Source: Geomonas azotofigens (GTDB lineage Bacteria > Desulfobacterota > Desulfuromonadia > Geobacterales > Geobacteraceae). From it: a stretch of DNA of 64,000 bases. The translations under genes were made by a program, and so were the position numbers. Location of the stretch: NCBI RefSeq assembly GCF_018919395.1, contig NZ_JAHLME010000005.1:186001-250000 (forward strand). Direction: 5' to 3'. Below the pieces are notes generated by a model. It saw only the letters and a list, made by a program, of their open reading frames with translations, did not search any database and was not told where the DNA came from. Positions 27,581 through 35,723 of the stretch are shown here, piece after piece. Within the stretch, counting starts at the first letter, position 1. Each line of letters begins with the position of its first letter.

Positions 27581-28679
27581 TTGAGTGGCGTTTTACTTCC
27601 TGACAAATGTAATCGACCTCGCTCCCCGTCAACTCCGGGAACATAGGAAGCGAAAGCAACTCCTCGGCGCAAGATTCCGCCACTGGGAATTTGCCAGCCA
27701 ATTCTTTTCGCGCGGCGTATGCCTCCTGCAAATGTATTGGCACCGGATAATGCACGCCACAGTCAATTCCGCTGGCCTGGAGATCACTCCTCATCTTTTC
27801 CCGGTTCCGTGAACGTACCGCGAAAACATGATAAACGTGGTGGGCATAATCCATCTCGTCGGGCACTTTGACCCCGGTAACTCCGGCAAGCTTTTCTTGA
27901 TACTTCAAGGCATTCGCCCGACGCTGCTTATTCCAAGAGTCCAGATACTTTAGCTTGACGCTCAGGACCGCTCCTTGTATGCCATCCATACGACCATTCA
28001 TCCCAATCACGTCGTGATAGTACTTCCGTGACTGTCCATGATCCCGCAGCATCTTGATCTTCTTCGCCAGTTGTTCATCGTTAGTGACAACGCCACCAGC
28101 TTCCCCATACGCCCCAAGGTTCTTTCCCGGGTAAAAACTAAAGCATGCGGCGTGGCCGAGGGATCCAGCACGTCTCCCCTTGTATTCCGAGCCATGGGCT
28201 TGACATGCATCCTCGAGAACCGCAATGCCGTGGCGCTCGGCTATGGAAAGTATAGGATCCATGTCCGCAGTCTGGCCGTAGAGGTGCACAGGGATGATAA
28301 CCTTAGTGCGTTTGGTGATAGCCTGCGGCAACAGAGCCGGGGCCATGGTAAAGCTGTCTTCTTGAACATCCACGAAGACTGGCCGCGCGCCGCACAAGGA
28401 AATGGCCTCAGCCGTCGCGATGAAACTGTTCGGAACAGTGATGACCTCGTCGCCCGGTTGAACCCCCAGTCCCAGGAGGGCGAGCCAGAGCGCCTCAGTG
28501 CCACTTCCGACGCCTGCGGCATGCTTGCTCCCACAAAAGGCTGCGAACTCCTCCTCGAACTTCTCAACGTAGGGACCACCTGAAAACGCGCAGCGGGAAA
28601 GCACCTCTGCTATCGAGCGTTGCACCTCTTCCGAGATGGAATCATATTGCGCTTTGAGATTGAGAAATGGCACTTTCAT
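27561..28679 (-). CDS. DegT/DnrJ/EryC1-family sugar aminotransferase (WbpE-like)
   Basis: A 372-residue PLP-dependent nucleotide-sugar aminotransferase: MKVPFLNLKAQYDSI start, GSGTEALWLAL, EDACQAHGSEYKG, and the Schiff-base Lys in FSFYPGKNLGAYGEAG. The C terminus has HYPVPIHLQ. The ATG pair at 28682/28679 follows AAGGAG; the second gives better spacing. Neighbours are a WbpD-like acetyltransferase and a WbpB-like dehydrogenase, so the most likely reaction is transamination of UDP-3-keto-GlcNAc uronate at C3. Overlaps the acetyltransferase gene by 38 bases. Confidence 0.9.
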   Translation of the reverse strand: MKVPFLNLKAQYDSISEEVQRSIAEVLSRCAFSGGPYVEKFEEEFAAFCGSKHAAGVGSGTEALWLALLGLGVQPGDEVITVPNSFIATAEAISLCGARPVFVDVQEDSFTMAPALLPQAITKRTKVIIPVHLYGQTADMDPILSIAERHGIAVLEDACQAHGSEYKGRRAGSLGHAACFSFYPGKNLGAYGEAGGVVTNDEQLAKKIKMLRDHGQSRKYYHDVIGMNGRMDGIQGAVLSVKLKYLDSWNKQRRANALKYQEKLAGVTGVKVPDEMDYAHHVYHVFAVRSRNREKMRSDLQASGIDCGVHYPVPIHLQEAYAARKELAGKFPVAESCAEELLSLPMFPELTGSEVDYICQEVKRHSNVPDSA

Positions 28680-29169
28680 CATTTTTCTCCTTGGGAATGA
28701 CCCGCAATATCCTCGCCGGATTGCCTGCAACTATGCTGAAGGGGGCAACGTCCTTGGTGACCACACTCCCGGCTCCGACGATGGCATTTTCTCCTACAGT
28801 GACCCCGCACAGTATGGTGGCGCTGGAACCGATCGAAGCGTTCTTCTTAATGGTAGTCCTGACGCAGGTCCAGTCTGCCTCTATCTGCAACTCTCCTGAC
28901 GCATTTGTCGCCTTCGGGTACAGGTCGTTGATGAAGGTCACGTTGTGACCTACGAAGACGTTTTCCTCAATATCGACGCCTTCACAGATAAAGGTGTGAC
29001 TTGATATCTTGCAGTTTTTACCGATGTTCGCGTTCTTTTGAATTTCAACGAAGGCGCCTATTTTCGTGTTGTCCCCGATGGAACACCCGTAGAGGTTGAT
29101 GAATTTCCCGAGCTTGACGTTTTGCCCCAGTGTGACGTCCGGTGAAACTGCTACAAAGTTCTCAGCCAT
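28642..29169 (-). CDS. WbpD-like hexapeptide N-acetyltransferase
   Basis: A 175-residue left-handed beta-helix acetyltransferase with many hexapeptide turns (VTLGQNVKLGKFINLYG, IGKNCKISSHTFICEGV, VTVGENAIVGAGSVV) and the catalytic-region GHNVTFINDLYPKA. This matches UDP-3-amino-GlcNAc uronate N-acetyltransferases such as WbpD/WlbB by pattern. Together with the flanking dehydrogenase and aminotransferase it would give a 2,3-diacetamido uronic acid. GGAGAAAGG precedes the ATG. Other sugar O-acetyltransferases are a less likely alternative. Confidence 0.87.
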   Translation of the reverse strand: MAENFVAVSPDVTLGQNVKLGKFINLYGCSIGDNTKIGAFVEIQKNANIGKNCKISSHTFICEGVDIEENVFVGHNVTFINDLYPKATNASGELQIEADWTCVRTTIKKNASIGSSATILCGVTVGENAIVGAGSVVTKDVAPFSIVAGNPARILRVIPKEKNDESAISQSQSAI

Positions 29170-29216
29170 GCCCTTTCTCCTCTTGTAGTTGCAGATGGTT
29201 GATACAATGACGTCGG

Positions 29217-30242
29217 TCAGTCCAACCGAACGAGTGCCCCGCCCCCACTCAGAGACTTCTTGATGGCTTCCAGCATCCGGACCACCCTCAGCCCGGCATG
29301 GCCGTCATTCTTGGGGGTGATGTTGTTGTTTATGCAGTCGATAAAATAGGATGTCTCTCCCTGCAATGCCTCGACCTGGGTAACCCTGGGAGCCCACATG
29401 TCTCCGCTGCGGTAGCTAAGCCGGAGGCCGTAGGCCTTTTCCTTGGACTCCATCTCCAAACTGTCCAGTCCCTCAACCCCCTTGTCATAAACCCGTATCT
29501 TCTCGTCACTGACCAGATCGTTCCAGACCAGCATCTTTTTCTGCCCCCCAATGAGGGTCGTCCTGATCTTGACCGGCGAAAGCCAGTTGACGTTCAGATG
29601 GGCTATGACGTTGCCGGGGAAATAGATGGTAATGTAGGCAACGTCCTCCAACTCGTTTCTAAAGTGAGCGACGCCCGTCGCTGTTACCGCAATGGGATCC
29701 ATACGAAGAATGTGATCCATGATGGACAGGTCATGGGGCGCAAGGTCCCACACCACGTTCACATCCTTTTGAAACAAACCGAGGTTAACTCTTATGGAAT
29801 CGAAATAGTACAAGTCTCCAAGTATTCCGTCATCTATGAGTTCTTTTATCTTCTTCACGGCTCCAGTGAATAGAAAAGTATGGTCGACCATTATCTTCAA
29901 ATTGTTGACTTCTGCCAATTCTATAAGTTTCTCCGCTTCTGAAACTGAAGTGGTAAACGGTTTTTCTATGAATATGTGTTTTCCATTTTCAAGAGCTTTT
30001 TTTGCAATCTCGAAATGTGATGAGACAGGTGTGACTATCGCTACGACGTCGATATCCTTAGCCGCCAGAACCTTATTGCAGTTTTTTTCCATTCTTGCAC
30101 CCGGATAACTTAAAGCCGCTCGCTGCAGAGACTTGTCGTCGGCATCGCTGATGGCAATCACTCTTGCTCCAGGCGTCAAATTGAAGTTCCTGGCGACGTT
30201 TGGCCCCCAGTAACCGAATCCTACTATTCCGACGTTGATCAT
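29217..30242 (-). CDS. Gfo/Idh/MocA-family dehydrogenase (WbpB-like)
   Basis: A 341-residue oxidoreductase: Rossmann start INVGIVGFGYWGPN, VTPVSSHFEIAKKALENGKHIFIEKP (the conserved EKP), and the catalytic region WDLAPHDLSIMDHIL with His-x3-D. ATG at 30242 is chosen since the Rossmann strand begins immediately after it. In WbpB-type pathways this enzyme oxidises C3 of UDP-GlcNAc uronate. The 6-dehydrogenase that makes that substrate (WbpA type) and the 2-epimerase (WbpI type) are not in the window. Lies 26 bases after the sugar transferase gene. Confidence 0.88.
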   Translation of the reverse strand: MINVGIVGFGYWGPNVARNFNLTPGARVIAISDADDKSLQRAALSYPGARMEKNCNKVLAAKDIDVVAIVTPVSSHFEIAKKALENGKHIFIEKPFTTSVSEAEKLIELAEVNNLKIMVDHTFLFTGAVKKIKELIDDGILGDLYYFDSIRVNLGLFQKDVNVVWDLAPHDLSIMDHILRMDPIAVTATGVAHFRNELEDVAYITIYFPGNVIAHLNVNWLSPVKIRTTLIGGQKKMLVWNDLVSDEKIRVYDKGVEGLDSLEMESKEKAYGLRLSYRSGDMWAPRVTQVEALQGETSYFIDCINNNITPKNDGHAGLRVVRMLEAIKKSLSGGGALVRLD

Positions 30243-30268
30243 AGGCTCCACCTTAGTTTTACTGAACC

Positions 30269-31339
30269 TTAGTAGGCCCCCCTGCACCTCAGTACCACGA
30301 AAGGTGTCAGGAGGATTATTTTCACGTCTAACATGACGCTCCAACTCCGGAGGTAGTGCAGGTCAAGCCTCACCATCTCGTCAAAGGTCGTCGAACTTCT
30401 GCCACTTACCTGCCAAGCCCCCGTGATGCCAGGCTTTTTGCCGATGAGCCGGTTTCTTTGCCAACCACTGTAGTTTTCAACCTCGTAATGGATGGGCGGC
30501 CTCGGCCCGACCAGTGACATCTCTCCTTTGAGCACATTAAACAACTGCGGCAACTCGTCCAGGCTGTAGGCCCTGAGCAGCTTCCCGATTGCGGTAACGC
30601 GGGGATCGCTGGTGATCTTATAGACGGTGTTTTCACCTTCGCCGATGGCCCCCTCGATCAACTGCTTCACGAATTGTCTGTGTATCTGATCATCGTTGTT
30701 GACGTGCATACTTCTGAACTTGAACAGTTTGAATTTGGCACCATTCAGTCCGTATCTTTCCTGGACAAACAAAACAGGTCCCTCGGAAGTCAGCTTTATG
30801 ATCAGGGGGACGACCATGAATATCGGGGACAGCAGCAGCAGTGCTGTCACGGCGCCCACGAGGTCGATGACCCGCTTGACCACCACCCCCGTCGAATCGC
30901 CGACCCCGCTTGAGGTGATGTCTGGATAAAAGATCATGTCAAAGGCGTCAGCATCGCCGCCGCTTTCCGGGTAGAACCTAAAACTGATGCCGATACGCGC
31001 TGCAAGGTCCTTCCCCTGTTTCGCCTCCAGCATCTCTTTTACTTTCATTGCGACAACCCGCTTGGCATCGTGAACCTTGTCTGCGGGGATTTCGGTCAAA
31101 ATCACCCCCACTGTATCTTCGCCGAGAACCCCGCAGATATCGGTATCCCTCAGGCAACCACGCAACGCCTCCCCCAGGGAAAGGAGCACGTCTTGTCGTT
31201 CAACCTCAGCCACACAGCCAGCATCAAGCACCATAACCAGCAGTGGCTTGCCTGCCCTTTCAGCACGCCTTCGTTCCTGTACCAGTTTTTGCTGAAAGTT
31301 CGCCTCCTGATAGAAACCGTGGACGAACCCCTCCGCCAT
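30269..31339 (-). CDS. Initiating sugar-phosphate transferase with degenerate GGDEF-like N-terminal domain
   Basis: A 356-residue protein of unusual make-up. Residues about 14-145 resemble a GGDEF fold: FQQKLVQERRRAER, PLLVMVLDAG, LRDTDICGVLGEDTVGVIL where GGDEF should be, and ARIGISFRFYP; the signature reads LGEDT, so no cyclase activity is expected. Residues about 150-356 are a bacterial sugar transferase (PF02397 type): one hydrophobic helix, FKLFKFRSM, SLDELPQL, MSLVGPRPP, PGITGAWQVSGRS. It would transfer hexose-1-phosphate to undecaprenyl phosphate, starting each repeat unit. ATG at 31339 follows AGAAGGGT; an in-frame start at 31402 is less likely. First gene of the operon driven from 31485-31512. 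Confidence 0.85.
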   Translation of the reverse strand: MAEGFVHGFYQEANFQQKLVQERRRAERAGKPLLVMVLDAGCVAEVERQDVLLSLGEALRGCLRDTDICGVLGEDTVGVILTEIPADKVHDAKRVVAMKVKEMLEAKQGKDLAARIGISFRFYPESGGDADAFDMIFYPDITSSGVGDSTGVVVKRVIDLVGAVTALLLLSPIFMVVPLIIKLTSEGPVLFVQERYGLNGAKFKLFKFRSMHVNNDDQIHRQFVKQLIEGAIGEGENTVYKITSDPRVTAIGKLLRAYSLDELPQLFNVLKGEMSLVGPRPPIHYEVENYSGWQRNRLIGKKPGITGAWQVSGRSSTTFDEMVRLDLHYLRSWSVMLDVKIILLTPFVVLRCRGAY

Positions 31340-31484
31340 ACCCTTCTTCCTCTGGGGGATGCAGCGCCACCACGATCTATTGCTCCAACGTACATCACCC
31401 ATTTACCTACTCCGTTCGATGAATTTCAGCGGGCCGCTGGTGAGCCCACCGCGCAACAAAAGATTAATTTTTTCCAACCAGGAA

Positions 31485-31512
31485 AGTATAGTGAGGGGCG
31501 CGGCCATGTCAA
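31485..31512 (-). promoter_or_regulatory. Strong sigma-70 promoter of the exopolysaccharide operon
   Basis: On the minus strand TTGACA (31512-31507), 16-base spacer, TATACT (31490-31485): the best promoter match in the window. The transcript would start near 31478, leaving a leader of about 140 bases before the sugar transferase ATG at 31339. The Crp/Fnr gene ends 35 bases upstream. Confidence 0.75.
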
Positions 31513-31547
31513 GGCGCTCCCCCCTCCCTTCGCAGCGGCCCTTGGAC

Positions 31548-32261
31548 CTAAAGAAACTGCATCTTCTGTTTGAATTTTGGCTTCAGCAGGATTGTCCTGT
31601 TTTGCAGCATCTCCAGGTCACCCCCTTGAACCAGCCGGTGCAAAAGTCTGGTAACGGTCTCGCGGGAGACCGAGGTGTAGCCGGCCAGTTCCTTATGGGT
31701 CAGCCTGAGTGCGATAACCGTTCCTCGAGAATCTTTTACACCGTGCAGGAGGCTCAAATGGTTGAGAATGGAACGCAGACGTTGCTCGGCGTCAGGCAGG
31801 GTTATGGCTTTTAGGACCAGTTGGGCCTCCCGTAGCCGCTGGCACAAAATGGCGACCAACTGGGTGAGAACCTTGTGGTTTTGCAGAAAGAAGGTGTCGA
31901 AGGTCTCCTTCGAGAGCAGGCCTATCTCTGTGTCTTCCATCGCTATTACGGTCGCCGGTGCGGTCTTGGCATCGAGAAGGGCCATCTCTCCGAAAACGTC
32001 GCCTCGCTTGTGCACCGCCAGGATCCTTTCGGTGCCCTCGCCTCCGAGATGGACCACACGAACCTTGCCGCTGAACACGATGTACATGAAGCTCGCCGTC
32101 TCCTCCTCGAGCAACACGATCTGGTTTTTCTGAAATTTCTTCTCCACGATCCTGCGCAGCACCTCGTTGAACTCGCCGTCGTCGAGGTGCGAGAAAAGCG
32201 GTATGTTTCGCAACACGCGGATGTGACCTGCAGTATCTGCCTCTTTACCGGTCTTGACCAA
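31548..32261 (-). CDS. Crp/Fnr-family transcriptional regulator
   Basis: A 237-residue regulator: cyclic-nucleotide-binding beta-barrel (LFSHLDDGEFNEVLRRI, GDVFGEMALLDAKTAPATVIA) at about 15-130, dimer helix, and a C-terminal winged helix (LTHKELAGYTSVSRETVTRLLHRL). The phosphate-binding-cassette residues for cAMP (GELAL-x6-RSA) are only partly kept (GEMALLDAKTAPA, no Arg), and no FNR-type Cys cluster is seen, so another ligand or none is likely. Start choice: TTG at 32261 with CGGAGGTGTACT upstream; ATG at 32330 would add 23 residues without a good site. Lies between the EPS promoter and the tadG-like gene, and may control either; this is inference. Confidence 0.85.
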   Translation of the reverse strand: MVKTGKEADTAGHIRVLRNIPLFSHLDDGEFNEVLRRIVEKKFQKNQIVLLEEETASFMYIVFSGKVRVVHLGGEGTERILAVHKRGDVFGEMALLDAKTAPATVIAMEDTEIGLLSKETFDTFFLQNHKVLTQLVAILCQRLREAQLVLKAITLPDAEQRLRSILNHLSLLHGVKDSRGTVIALRLTHKELAGYTSVSRETVTRLLHRLVQGGDLEMLQNRTILLKPKFKQKMQFL

Positions 32262-32381
32262 AGTACACCTCCGCACCTTTCTTTCTGATAACTCCGCCCT
32301 TCCCCAGGTCTGGCACCACCTTCTCCCCACGGAAGGATGAAGCGGACCACTGTATGGCTCGACCTCGCTTTAGCAGCCGCG

Positions 32382-33692
32382 CTACTTCGTCAAGCGCAGG
32401 ATGTCGCGGTAGATGGTGTCGAAAGCGGCATCGAGCTCATTAGCATTCGCCGCATAGGCGAAGATGCCGGCAGGCTGATCAGGCTGGTACGTGTCCACTC
32501 CCTTCACGTTTGCCACCCGCTTCATTAAGTTCAAACCTAACTCATCGTTGCCGTAGCCACAGTCCACCTCAAGTTCGGCCAGCCGTGCCCCTAGCCCGAT
32601 GGTGTAAATGACGATGGGTCTCCCCACCGCTCCCGACTCGCTGCGGGCGGCGTTGGCTATGTTTTCCGCGGCGTTGCGTGCGGCCCGATTTAAGTTGCAC
32701 AGGGTGTGGGGGATCTGCGGGGCTCCTGGCGGGTCAAAGCCCCGCCTTCCGCGAGGACTATGAAAGCTCACCGTACCGGAAAAGTCGCCATCCGGGAGGT
32801 AGGCTATGTCGTATGACCCAAGGAAACTGTTCCGGCGATTGATAGCGTACAGTTCGCCCAAGCCCTGCGACGACAGAGAACCGCGTACGGTCCCTACACT
32901 CGATTTGAAGTCACCAGCAACACCATTGGGCGCGCCGTCGGAAAAAAGAACAATGATCCTCAAGCGAGACTGTTGCGCGGGGGGTACCGCGTCCAACTGG
33001 TGCTTGGCCAGACGCAATGCCTCCTCTACGTTTGTGTAGCCCCCGAAAGTAATGGCCTCTATGGCATCTGCGACGTTGGTTTTGTTGAACCCCCTACGAG
33101 CATTGATGCTGGCATCCTCTTCCGCCCCCATTGCGAAATGAATCAAACCGATCCTATCGTTTCTCTCATCGAATTTGCTGACGAAAGTCTTGGCGGCCGA
33201 CTTGAGCAGGCCCGGGGTCTCCGCCGGACTAGTTGGCGGCATCAGTGAGTGCGTGCTGTCCAGGACCAGAACCAGGTCAAGTGACGCGATGGTCGATGTA
33301 CCCGTTGCGCCCACGGTGAAGCTGTTCCGACCCAACACCTTGGCGAAGTAGGCAGGGGCCACGGCGGTGGTACTGACGGTGACCTCCCAAGACTTCTCAC
33401 TATTGTCGTACCTCAACGTCGTCGACGGGGCTGCGACGGATGCCCCCAGCAGGCCGTCGGGATAGTTGACGGCGAAAAACTTGACCGCCTCCGCTGTGGC
33501 GGCGCTCTCCCCTTGGGCGACCGCCCTTCCCGCCGCCAACGCCGCGGCATCGACTGCGGCACTGAGCTTTGTCTTGACCAAATAAGCCATGCCGAGATCT
33601 ATGGCGAGACCGATCATTGCCAGCAAAAACACCGCGGCAGCGGCAAAGCCCACGAGCACCTGTCCGCTGCCTCCGCGTAAACGGCATCTCAT
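32382..33692 (-). CDS. TadG-like protein with von Willebrand factor A domain
   Basis: A 436-residue protein with an N-terminal TadE/TadG-type membrane helix (GQVLVGFAAAAVFLLAMIGLAIDLG) and a pseudopilin-like segment to about 60, then a VWA domain from about 138: LDLVLVLDSTHSL carries the metal-site D-x-T-x-S variant, followed by DRIGLIHFA and LRIIVLFSDGAPNG. TadG proteins are minor components or assembly factors of Tad pili; the VWA part may mediate adhesion. GGAGGGAAGGT precedes the ATG. It is the last gene of the minus-strand tad operon, 28 bases after the second TadE-like gene. Confidence 0.88.
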   Translation of the reverse strand: MRCRLRGGSGQVLVGFAAAAVFLLAMIGLAIDLGMAYLVKTKLSAAVDAAALAAGRAVAQGESAATAEAVKFFAVNYPDGLLGASVAAPSTTLRYDNSEKSWEVTVSTTAVAPAYFAKVLGRNSFTVGATGTSTIASLDLVLVLDSTHSLMPPTSPAETPGLLKSAAKTFVSKFDERNDRIGLIHFAMGAEEDASINARRGFNKTNVADAIEAITFGGYTNVEEALRLAKHQLDAVPPAQQSRLRIIVLFSDGAPNGVAGDFKSSVGTVRGSLSSQGLGELYAINRRNSFLGSYDIAYLPDGDFSGTVSFHSPRGRRGFDPPGAPQIPHTLCNLNRAARNAAENIANAARSESGAVGRPIVIYTIGLGARLAELEVDCGYGNDELGLNLMKRVANVKGVDTYQPDQPAGIFAYAANANELDAAFDTIYRDILRLTK

Positions 33693-33720
33693 ACCTTCCC
33701 TCCCCGACTCCGTCGCGTGG

Positions 33721-34245
33721 CTAGAAGACGGTTCTAGAGTAGAACTGTTTACCGAGTGTTACGGCGCTGTTGGAAAAGAGACTCTGGTAGTTGTAGAAGA
33801 CTTCGACGACGTATGCGGTCTGTTTGGGGTTCAGGTTGAGTGAAGCCAACTCGTTGGCTACAGGATTGGGGTCGGCCGGCGAGGGGGTCCCGATCCTGCT
33901 GCTTATGTCGTTTTGCAGGCCGCTGTTTTTCCAGGGGTTCTGTGACAGGATCCGGTCTCCCTTCACCACGGTGACGAACATCATCCCCTTCCCTCTCATG
34001 TCCAGCGGCTGAGCGGTAGCCGCCAACACGTCCATGACCGCCTGCGGGTTTTCATGCAGCCCCGGGGAGGGGCGGGACGCGAGATTGGCGCCCTCCCGGC
34101 TCATGTTGGCGATGGTGTTGCTGACTCTGATGGCGCACGCGAAATCGTAGATTCCGAGCAGAAGCAGAGCGAACACGAGCAAGAGCAAGGCGAATTCAAC
34201 CAAGGCCTGCCCCCTGCCTCTATTTGAGCGGGGTGGGAACTTCAT
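33721..34245 (-). CDS. TadE-like minor pseudopilin
   Basis: A 174-residue TadE-family protein. The N-terminal RGRGQALVEFALLLLVFALLLLGI is the prepilin-type segment with Glu in the usual VEFAL context, processed after a Gly by the Tad prepilin peptidase in known systems. The remainder is a small periplasmic domain. The ATG overlaps the stop of the upstream TadE-like gene (ATGA). It partners with the other TadE-like protein and the TadG-like VWA protein as minor pilins of the Tad pilus. Confidence 0.9.
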   Translation of the reverse strand: MKFPPRSNRGRGQALVEFALLLLVFALLLLGIYDFACAIRVSNTIANMSREGANLASRPSPGLHENPQAVMDVLAATAQPLDMRGKGMMFVTVVKGDRILSQNPWKNSGLQNDISSRIGTPSPADPNPVANELASLNLNPKQTAYVVEVFYNYQSLFSNSAVTLGKQFYSRTVF

Positions 34246-34733
34246 GGTCTCCCCTTATCCGGGAAGTTTTCATTTGCCATGGCCGACCTCACCGTGAAGG
34301 TGTAGGCGCCGCCGGTAATGATCGGTTTCAGGACCGGCGTCAAAAGAGGACAGGTATAGGTCAGGCTGACGACGATGATCTGGTTCCTCTCACCCGGCTC
34401 ATCCTGGGTGGGGGTTCCGGTGTAGTTGGCAAAGTTGACCTGAGCTGGGTCCACCACGCTAATCCTCGGGTCCTTTGGATTGTGGAGGTTCCTGTCGTAA
34501 AGCCCCACCGACTGCTCCCTGATCCTTTGGATCAACGACTCCTTCCGCCCCATACCCGGCTGGGTCTGACCGGTGATCGCGTAGCGGGTTCCCTCCCGGA
34601 CCGCATGCTGCATGGTGAGGTTCACAAAGAACATCCAGGCGAGGTCGCAGATGGCGAAACCCAAGAATGCCACGACCGCGACGAGCAGGGCGAACTCTAC
34701 CAACGCCTGACCCTTTCTGTTGTGTTTTGCCAT
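34242..34733 (-). CDS. TadE-like minor pseudopilin (first gene of minus-strand tad operon)
   Basis: A 163-residue TadE-family protein starting NRKGQALVEFALLVAVVAFLGFAICDLAWMFF, again the prepilin-like helix with VEFAL. The periplasmic part contains HAVREGTRYAITG, a sequence common in TadE proteins. Preceded by GGTGAGAC and a promoter at 34807-34834. Having two TadE-like proteins plus TadG matches many TadEFG sets; the second may correspond to TadF. Confidence 0.9.
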   Translation of the reverse strand: MAKHNRKGQALVEFALLVAVVAFLGFAICDLAWMFFVNLTMQHAVREGTRYAITGQTQPGMGRKESLIQRIREQSVGLYDRNLHNPKDPRISVVDPAQVNFANYTGTPTQDEPGERNQIIVVSLTYTCPLLTPVLKPIITGGAYTFTVRSAMANENFPDKGRP

Positions 34734-34806
34734 GTCTCACCCCGGTAAAACCGTTGCCGCCCCCGTAACGCATGAGAGCCGCAGGCTAGGCGCCAAAACG
34801 CACCCC

Positions 34807-34834
34807 AGTATAAATTAGAAAAAATCAATTTCAA
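34807..34834 (-). promoter_or_regulatory. Promoter of the tadE-tadE-tadG operon
   Basis: Minus strand: TTGAAA (34834-34829), 16-base spacer, TATACT (34812-34807), about 75 bases upstream of the first TadE ATG. Identical hexamers and spacing to the bc-complex promoter at 1211-1238. Confidence 0.7.
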
Positions 34835-35256
34835 GACACAAACGCCTTCTGTTGGTACAGCCGCGCCACGACGGCAGCCGTTGCGGCTCCAACGCTTATT
34901 GGTGGGTCCTCCTTCCGTTACGACAGATCGCCCCCATCGCTCCCCTCCAAAAAAAACGCTTGCAGTTTTTTTTCGACGTCGTAGTATTTTTAAATGTTTT
35001 TAATCTTAACGCTTTCAATGAACTTTTCTGACAAAATACTGAATAAAACCTAAACTTTCGTGTCATAAAGTGTAATTTTTTACATAATTGACAGTTAAAA
35101 TTCAGTACTAACAACTAAACAAAAGTTGTTGCACCAATTGAAATATTTAAAACATTCAGAATGTGTTTTGAATATAACTTATTTTATCAGGACGTAATTG
35201 GACAGGACCAACATCAGGAAAGTCGTACCACTCAGCCCAACAAAGGAGGTGTCATC
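34835..35256. promoter_or_regulatory. AT-rich divergent control region of the Tad locus
   Basis: This 420-base gap has no convincing gene. From about 34,950 to 35,200 it is strongly AT-rich compared with the flanking genes, with several A/T tracts. The flp promoter must lie here, but I find only partial elements, for example TTGACA at 35088-35093 without a good -10. The short frame on the minus strand at 34896-35114 has no ribosome binding site or recognisable content. A perfect TTGG-N6-CCAA dyad lies near 35198. The region is a likely site for a nucleoid protein or activator. Confidence 0.5.
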
Positions 35257-35445
35257 ATGTTTGAAAAGTTAAAGAGAACCGGGAAGAAAATGAAGGACGC
35301 CCTTAAAAGCAACAGAGGGCAAGGGTTGGTCGAGTACGCGTTGATACTGGTGCTTATAGCTATCGTCGTAATTCTCGCGGTAAGAACTCTCGGAACGACC
35401 ACGCGTTCCATCTTCCAGAACGTCAACACCGAACTGACGAAGTAA
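35257..35445 (+). CDS. flp: Flp-type major pilin of the Tad pilus
   Basis: A 62-residue Flp/Fap-type prepilin. The basic leader (about 21 residues, ending SNRG) is followed by QGLVEYALILVLIAIVVILAV: cleavage after Gly21 leaves Glu at +5 and Tyr at +6, the Flp signature. The mature pilin would have about 41 residues. A very strong AAAGGAGGTG ribosome binding site precedes the ATG. A hairpin follows 11 bases after the stop, probably giving high pilin expression relative to the assembly genes. An in-frame start 96 bases upstream is rejected for lack of a site and of family fit. Confidence 0.95.
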   Translation: MFEKLKRTGKKMKDALKSNRGQGLVEYALILVLIAIVVILAVRTLGTTTRSIFQNVNTELTK

Positions 35446-35455
35446 CGGCTACCTT

Positions 35456-35493
35456 GCCACCTGCGGGGAGGGTGCAGCGCTCCCCCAGGTGGC
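35456..35493 (+). terminator. Hairpin after flp (partial terminator)
   Basis: GCCACCTG (35456-35463) pairs with CAGGTGGC (35486-35493) and GGGGAG with CTCCCC inside it. Only three T residues follow, so it probably acts as a leaky terminator or RNA-stabilising element between flp and cpaB. Confidence 0.65.
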
Positions 35494-35723
35494 TTTGGCG
35501 CATCCAGCAGGGGATCAGGCGCATCCGCTGGGTCCCTCCTTGGCTACCCCAGCGCCAGTTACCGCAGTAGTCGCCACGCCCTCACCGAAAAGCAGTCCTG
35601 GGCGGCCTGGCCGCCGTGGGATTCCGATATTCACGCTCTGGCTGGTCCATTTTTGACCGCGCACCCAAGGCTTGCGGCACAGCCTGCGTCGGTTCCGGTC
35701 AAGAGCAAGAGGAGGAACGGACT

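Noticed and set aside
12804-31402. EPS locus considered as an exosortase (XrtA/PEP-CTERM) locus
   Set aside because: ExeA-like ATPase, Wzz, Wza, FemAB-like genes are shared with such loci, but no exosortase gene and no PEP-CTERM protein are seen; FN3 and beta-helix proteins lack a PEP-CTERM tail.
34896-35114. 72-codon minus-strand frame in the AT-rich tad control region
   Set aside because: No ribosome binding site, no domain, and composition follows the AT-rich spacer.
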